64,000 bases of DNA, taken from NCBI RefSeq assembly GCF_019175385.1, contig NC_083345.1, positions 115,182,480 through 115,246,479 on the forward strand, read 5' to 3'. Made by a program: the position numbers and the translations under genes. The notes under the pieces were generated by a model, which was not told where the DNA came from, did not search any database, and was given only the letters and a program-made list of their open reading frames with translations. Source of the DNA: Lycium barbarum (lineage: Eukaryota > Streptophyta > Magnoliopsida > Solanales > Solanaceae). Position 1 is the first letter of the stretch. Each line of letters begins with the position of its first letter. This document shows positions 58,150 to 64,000 of this stretch, piece by piece.

Positions 58150-59521
58150 GCTTTTCTTGTCTCACGTTTCACTGTCTCTAAGTGGATAGGAGAGACTAGA
58201 TGCAGCAATTTGGCTTAAAATGTTGCCTCTAGGGTTTTCCTGGTCAGTGACCCTAGGGGAGGAGCTGAGATCAAACTAATAGAGGTTTAAGTAGAAAGAG
58301 AGGATCTGTAGTTTATATCATGGTGATTATGGATCCACTCTCCTGCATCATTTCTAAGGGTCGGGATCTTGTTCTTTCTTATTCTGTTAAGGGTGGTGAG
58401 GTGGAAGAAACTGGTGTTGGCATCACCCTCTGCTAGCCAATTAATCCTCGATATGAGGGCCCAAAATTCTGCTTCTAACTTGAGAATCTCACTGAATTCT
58501 TTGGTCAAGGTACCCTCTATATCTAGCAGTATATTGCTCAAGTGATAGCTGGGGGAACTCTGGATGCCATTGATTCTGGCAAGGATTTTTTTTCCAAGCA
58601 AAGATGTTTCCAAAGGTATGCTTGTTCCAAGTGGTGACATCTTGTTGCAACGATTTAGTGGTTGTGCAAAGGGGGTATACTAGCCAAAAATTGTTCCTGA
58701 TCATGTTGTTCAGCTCGGGGTGGTTACACCACATGGTTTCAAACCTGAAGGGCCTATCATTAGTCCTATTATTATTGTTGGCTAAGGAGAGTAGCAGGGA
58801 GCAATACTAATCAGAGTGCACTCTAGGTAGGTGAGTAACAATGGCTTCAGGAAAGTTAGCAATCCAGGAATGATTAGCAAAACACCTGTCAATTCTCTCA
58901 AGGATCAGATCTTGTAGATTAGTGTAGCATTTGTTGGTCCAGATGAACCTACTACCTTTATAACCTAGATCTATCAGATTACAATTGTTAAGATAGTCCC
59001 AAAAGAGATTAGTTCTTCTCTTACTAATGGGGTTGCCCCCAAATTTTTCAGAAGCTCTTAAAACTTCATTAAATCCCCACCTACAGTGATTCGTATTGCT
59101 TATACTGATGAGATTCTCCCAAAGAGATTGTCTAAGGGCAAAGTCATTACTAGAATAAATCGTAGAAAGTAGCCATTTAGAAGGGGGGTTGTATACCTGG
59201 ACCATCACATGTATCCCTTGAGTATTTGTGGTTATGTCTTAAAGACGAAGAATTTCTTCCCTGTACATGATGACAATTCCACTAGATCTTCCAATAGCAG
59301 GGGATTGAATCATCGCAGAACAACCTATATCATTTACCAGTTGTTTATGGTCATCCATTTTTGTTTCTAGCAGCACTAGTAAGGCTGGCTTGTGAATATT
59401 CATCAATCAGCTCCTTACATTGCCTCCTGAACTCGTTGTTATGGGCACCTCTAGTGTTCCAGATGATTAAATTCACAGGGAGGGTCTGCTGGTTTGGAGC
59501 ATTTTCCGTCACTCTGCTCAT
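58150..59521 (-). pseudogene. LINE endonuclease domain and linker
   Basis: Minus strand ATG at 59521 (MSRVTENAPNQQ), then LIIWNTRGAHNNEFRRQC, the start of an APE-type endonuclease. Blocks further on include FNEVLRASEKFGG, GSRFIWTN, ERIDRCFAN and a VTHLPRVHSD near 58810, where the histidine of the SDH motif is a stop codon. After it come the linker blocks WCNHPELNNMI and INWLAEGDANTSFFH. The endonuclease catalytic positions and frame are damaged. Confidence 0.8.
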
Positions 59522-59645
59522 TATTCAATCTATTTAACAACATTTTTTACTCTAGCTTTGATGATTGTCCATAATATTGGTCATCTAGACCTTTAACACC
59601 TATGGAAGTCAAGGAATTTCAACCTTCAATGGAGGAAAATCTAAC

Positions 59646-59843
59646 ATGGATCAAATACTTACACCAAAAAGTCTCATTTTCATGAATCAGTCCATCGATG
59701 ATCAACATGTCATGAATATTAATGTTGATGATTATACTCCCCCAAGAGCAAGTCATGGTCCATATCCACCAGCAAAACCAGACAATTATGGTTTTGCAAA
59801 TTGTATAGGTCATGCAAAGGATCAAAAGTGTACACCAAATTAA
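59646..59843 (+). CDS. Small open reading frame, 65 residues, uncertain
   Basis: ATG at 59646 to TAA after CTPN. Contains a DDYTPPRASHGPYPPAKPDN stretch and two cysteines near the end. It does not belong to the LINE and reads more like coding sequence than its surroundings, being proline-rich with a DY pair of the type sulfated in plant peptide hormones. But there is no signal peptide and no recognised family. It could be the last exon of a gene whose 5' part was displaced by the LINE. Confidence 0.2.
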   Translation: MDQILTPKSLIFMNQSIDDQHVMNINVDDYTPPRASHGPYPPAKPDNYGFANCIGHAKDQKCTPN

Positions 59844-60626
59844 TTAGCAAATTGATTTTGTTGTACTGCAAAAAGATGGTGAAATTTCTATTTCAAATTT
59901 ATTGCTACTGCACTACTTATTCGATCTAGTTCCGACCACTTTTAATATATTCTACTTATCATTTACGTAAAATCAGTCAGTCAAAATGATTAATTATTAA
60001 CTAATTTGAATGAAACTTGACTTATGAGTTCTTAGCCAAAATTGACGAAATAAAATGAAAAAGATTCCAATTTCATGTCTTAAATTAAATTAAATGAGTG
60101 GGCTAGAATCGGCCGTATTCTATCTTGATTACGAAAGCATCCGTAAATTAATCTCAGTCCTAAGGATCAAATTAGTGGGGTTGTACATGGTTCGATTTGA
60201 GCTAGGAATTAGGATTATGGAAAAAGAAAACCTTGCAATTTGCTAATTAATACGTAAAAGGAATCAAACAAAACACAGATTGAGTTTTATCGATTAATTA
60301 ATTCGGTTAAAAAATGCTTCTTTTTCGTTTTTTTTTTTTAACCCCAAACGAATATTAATTTCTCCCAAGGAGAGGGGGAAAATCAGTTATACTTGAACAT
60401 AGCATAAATTTATTTGCTTGGTTCTTTGATAAAAAAGTGATGCTCTCTCTTATTTTGAGCTGGATTACACATGTTTTATACTATTATAAATTACAGTCTT
60501 ACGGTTCATACTATTAACAGTTAGATACTCACATAAAGTCTAACTTTTTTTGACGTTACACTTTTCATGTATATGCATCTCCTCAAACTCACACTTTATT
60601 TCAAGAACCCAACCTAAGATTTCTAC
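59844..60626. other. Intergenic DNA upstream of the lipid-transfer protein gene
   Basis: AT-rich, with no coding frame or repeat of note. Presumably contains the promoter of the downstream gene. Confidence 0.5.
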
Positions 60627-60635
60627 TATAAAAAT
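60627..60635 (+). promoter_or_regulatory. TATA box of the lipid-transfer protein gene
   Basis: TATAAAAAT, 65 bp upstream of the ATG. That spacing leaves a short 5' leader of about 30-40 nt, usual for plant genes. Confidence 0.55.
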
Positions 60636-60691
60636 ATGTAAATAAAACTTAAACTTTCCATTGCAAAATCATTCCAAACAAAAATATCAAA

Positions 60692-61033
60692 ATGGGTCGT
60701 TTTATGGTTTTTGGGTTGGTCTTTATTGCTTTAGTTAGTCCAAGTTATGTTGATGGGAATGAATTATGTCCAAATACCATTGTTAAACTTTTTCCATGCA
60801 AGAGTTATTTAATGGGGAAGGGTGAAATAAGCGTTCCTTGTTGTAGTGGTGTTCAAGGATTAATGAAAATGGCTATTTCTGATAATGAATTGAAGCTTCA
60901 ACATATATGTGAGTGTCTCAAAAAAGAAGCTTTGGCTATTGGAGTAGTTAAAGAAAGAGTTGAGCAACTTCCTCAGCTTTGCAAGATTAATCTTTCTGTT
61001 CCTTTTGGTGCAAATGTGGATTGCAAAATGTAA
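60692..61033 (+). CDS. Secreted non-specific lipid-transfer protein-like protein
   Basis: 113 residues, single exon, ATG at 60692 preceded by TCAAA. Residues 1-22 are a hydrophobic signal peptide (MGRFMVFGLVFIALVSPSYV). The mature part has the eight-cysteine motif: C26, C36, C50-C51, C73, C75, C97, C111. Spacing is C-9-C-13-CC-21-CXC-21-C-13-C, close to type I nsLTPs apart from two extra residues before CXC. This fold makes four disulfides around a lipid-binding cavity, and such proteins act in the apothecoplast or cell wall (cuticle lipids, defence). It is intact and isolated at the edge of the repeat block. Exact subfamily and ligand are unknown. Confidence 0.85.
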   Translation: MGRFMVFGLVFIALVSPSYVDGNELCPNTIVKLFPCKSYLMGKGEISVPCCSGVQGLMKMAISDNELKLQHICECLKKEALAIGVVKERVEQLPQLCKINLSVPFGANVDCKM

Positions 61034-62845
61034 TGTATCTCTCTTCCTTCTTAATTATTCTTGCTTTTATAATTTTACACATTATTGACTAGTCAAATGA
61101 CAACTAATCAAACCTGGGGGCTAAAACTGGTTAAATTACATAAACTTGTCGAATGCTAGTTCGCTCGAAATTTATTTGGTTTAGAATGGACGAGTCAATT
61201 TAAGCTAAATAATGGGTCATAATCCAATCTATTTGCCCAACTCAAAATGTAACATGCATTTGATTTTACAAATGATTGGCCAGTTAAATGGGCAGGTAAT
61301 ACTAAATCTTAAGTTAGGTGATAACATTTCCAAAATGCAATTTGTTTGGGTTCAGATAATGGACATGTCAGTTCGGGCTAAATTATCGTAGTTCAACCTG
61401 TGCAACTCTAAGTATAAGTTTTCATTTGTTTGTTTGTTCTTATATTTTTTTTATTATCAAAAGTAAAATTATTTTCCTTTTATTCATCATTACTATATTT
61501 AACCGACCAAACAATGTCTTTTTCAAATTACTGATCACTTTTATTATGGATCATCTTGGGTTACTTTAGGCTACACGAATCGGCTCAAGCTTTTATATGA
61601 CTAACTTAAATTATCCTCGAATTTCAGTCCGACCAACTCGCTCAAATTTAGACGGGCTAGGTAGATTAGAGTTTTATAGGCTAAGTTTGACACTCCACAT
61701 ATGCTTGATCTTGAACTCGATTATGTACTAAAATTATTGAAAGGAATCAGATATTTATACTCATTTTTATTTTTTTCACAAAGTGTGGATCCACATTTTT
61801 TTTTTATTTTACAAATTCTATTTCTTGACTGCTTGAACAGACTAAAGGCTTCATCATCAACTCGAAGTTTCAAGCTGAACAATTACAAGAATACTGGGAT
61901 TATGTCTTTCAGGCGACAAAATCCTAATGAAAACCATTCGATTCCTCATAAGAAGCCTCTTGTTATTATCCCATGAAAAGGTGAAGTTCATGGCTACTTA
62001 ATAGCACTACTATTTAAAAAAAAAAAAAAAAGAGTCCAATTTAATATCAGTTTACTAATTTAGTTTGTTTTGGGAAATGCAGTGCTATCTCCAATATCAA
62101 GCGGAATACAAAAATCTAAGAAGACTTTGGTCATTTCACTAGACTTATAAATTTGTACTATGGTTGAATATGTATGAAATGATCAAATATTAAATGAGTA
62201 TAGATCTAAAAAATCATCCAGATTATTCGTCGATGCAAGTTTACTGTCTATTTAAAGCAACATAAAAGTGTTCTACCATAAGCTTTGCATTAGAATTTAT
62301 GGGAGTTTTAGCACTCCTTATCGATGATGACTTCACAGAGTTTAAATTCGAGACACAAGACTTTTAATTAAGATTAAACAAACATTTACCATTCCACCAC
62401 CTTCTTCCGTGGTTAATGGCAACAATGATATAAGGAAAGACTTACCACACCGGGTGTATGCACAAGACCAATGAATGAAACACTAACATCTTGTATATAT
62501 ATACCCACACACTTATCACTAACTCATGATTAAATAATGTGTATTTTTCATTTAAAATTTTAACAACCAAAGTTAAATTACTTGATTTGATGCATACACC
62601 CAGGATTATACAATGTCTAAATATAATGTCTAAAGAAATGCTAACTTTGTTCTACCTTTTTAAAAACTATTTTGGTTCTGATTGACGCTGTCATTGTCCA
62701 TTCATCTAATTGTAACTTACAAAAAGAGGCGGGACACATTGACCAACCTCCAAAAACAACACAATGACTGTTATATACAGTCTACAACAGGCTATGAGAA
62801 TATGCAAATGAACTGTAGTCCAAGTGCCTCCAAAAAACAAAAAAC
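61034..62845. other. 3' flank of the lipid-transfer gene, no certain gene
   Basis: Contains two related phrases (TTTGGTTTAGAATGGACGAG near 61157 and TTTGGGTTCAGATAATGGAC near 61342), likely relics of an old repeat. The open stretch at 61701-61976 includes a TTGAACAG acceptor-like site near 61838 followed by a serine/asparagine-rich run (KASSSTRSFKLNNYKNTG) and a stop. It might be an exon, but I cannot identify it. An A run lies at 62016-62031. Confidence 0.4.
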
Positions 62846-63106
62846 AATTCATCCGTTTACTTTTACTTGTCTACTTTTAACTTTGCACGCCCCTTAAGAA
62901 CTAATAAATGAAGTATGTATTTTACCACAATACCCGTATTAATTGGTGTATGGTCATTGGACTTATAGATTGATTTGGAAATGAATAATTAGTGTTAAGG
63001 GTAAAACAAGAAAAAAAAACTTTATTTTCTTGATATGCTAAAGAGGACAAGTAAAAGAAAAAATTTATTGTTAATATAGTGGATAAGTAAAAGTGAACGG
63101 AGGAAG
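62846..63106. mobile_element. Stowaway-type MITE (about 260 bp)
   Basis: Right end in reverse complement reads CTTCCTCCGTTCACTTTTAC and is followed by TA. Left end reads ATTCATCCGTTTACTTTTAC. Both ends continue with ACTTGTC/ACTTATCC words. The left TA is not conserved, so the boundary is approximate. Confidence 0.65.
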
Positions 63107-64000
63107 TACAAATCAACTTATAAATAAATTAAATTTGTCATATATATCTCTTCCTAATACTAGGAATTAGTTGTATTTTGTTAAGCTGAAATAGTACCGC
63201 AAAAATAAGATTTTTTTCAACTCAATATATATATAGCTAATGATTTAAAATATTTTTAAGAAAATGATAAATTTATAGTTAAAAAATTGTTTCCCAAGTG
63301 TCAACATGTTCACATATATTGAGATTGAGGGAGTATCTTAGGTGACCGTATTAATTTTTTTTATATGGTGGTTCTTTTTAGTTGATGGGAATTGGTATAA
63401 ACTTGTAACATTAATGCTCCTGATGACATAATCCCACTCTAGAATTGCCTGAGTTGAAGTGAAACCATGAGCTCATTTGCTGCGAGGTCATGTGGTATTA
63501 TTTTGTATCATGTTTGGTTGACATTTTAGGCATGTATAACTAACGATCCCTCCGTCTCAAAATATTGTCGTCATTACTAAAAATACTTGTCTCAAAATAT
63601 TTGTCGTATATTTGTCTTAAAATATTTGTCGTTTTATTTACTCAAGATAAAATTAAGTAGTATTTTTTCTATTTTACCCTTGTATTAATTACATCAATGG
63701 ATGAAAATTTTCACCCCCTACTTTACTTTAAAAATCAAACTCCCCCTTCAACTTTGAACAATAGACATTATCCCTCCCCTTTATCATATCAATGACTATT
63801 TCACGCTTGTTTTTTTCAATCCTCCATTTATATATATATAATTTTTATTTTTTTATCTAGGTATTTATATATTCTTATTTAAGTTCATTAACATTATAAG
63901 TAGAATAATATTTTGTAACAAAATCTAATGTTATTTTTTATGATTGTTATTTCAATATTATAAGCAGTAAGTATGTATATATGTATGTATATGCATATGT
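63107..64000. other. AT-rich tail with two further MITE ends
   Basis: Near 63315-63335 the reverse complement reads TACTCCCTCAATCTCAATAT, a Stowaway-like end without a visible partner. Near 63546 CGATCCCTCCGTCTCAAAAT begins another, with ATATTTGTCGT words repeated at 63565, 63597 and 63621. Its other end is not seen. No gene found. Confidence 0.45.

Overview
This is a stretch of nuclear plant DNA, most likely from a Solanaceae species. That placement rests on TS/SolS-type SINE tails ending in (TTG)n, several MITE types I associate with that family, and Ty1-copia and Ty3-gypsy families of solanaceous character; it is inference, because no search was run. Almost everything is transposable-element DNA in deep nests. 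The only convincing intact host gene is a small secreted lipid-transfer protein at 60692-61033.

Layout. (1) 1-6020: the 5' part of a minus-strand LTR retrotransposon with a 3.1 kb LTR and a non-coding interior that runs off the left edge. It sits inside (2) 6021-11522, the 5' half of a Tat-like Ty3-gypsy element (LTR, PBS, gag, protease, start of RT). (3) 11523-15881: AT-rich DNA with a MITE, one CACTA-type end, a Stowaway MITE and an 86-bp tandem duplication. (4) 15882-32391: a CACTA-type shell recognised by matched ends and GCAACGGTT subterminal repeats. Nested in it are a full-length, intact copia element with identical LTRs (17546-22894), a Mutator-type MITE, and a second copia (25155-31573) that landed in a SINE. 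(5) 33081-59521: one minus-strand LINE of about 4.3 kb, cut into four pieces by a solo LTR (33767-36721), a Mutator-like element (38538-55187) and a second solo LTR (55653-58144), each with its own target-site duplication. (6) 59522-64000: flanking DNA with the lipid-transfer protein gene and small MITEs.

The most interesting object is the Mutator-like element. It has about 460-bp terminal inverted repeats and a 9-bp target duplication, and carries a broken MuDR-type transposase (SWIM zinc finger, zinc knuckle, spliced exons) on the minus strand. On the plus strand it holds two unrelated pieces of host genes with introns: an NDR-type AGC protein kinase fragment and the C-terminus of a 4-coumarate:CoA-ligase-like enzyme ending in the peroxisomal signal SKL. 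It is therefore a Pack-MULE derived from an autonomous element. It was later hit by a defective copy of the same copia family (38862-44090, inside its left TIR) and by a non-coding LTR retrotransposon (48575-54241) that carries clusters of CCGC-AGCGG palindromes and an antisense 201-codon reading frame.

The nesting gives a relative order of events: LINE, then the MULE and the solo-LTR parents, then the insertions inside the MULE; separately CACTA, then the copias. The 17546-22894 copia is the youngest by LTR identity.
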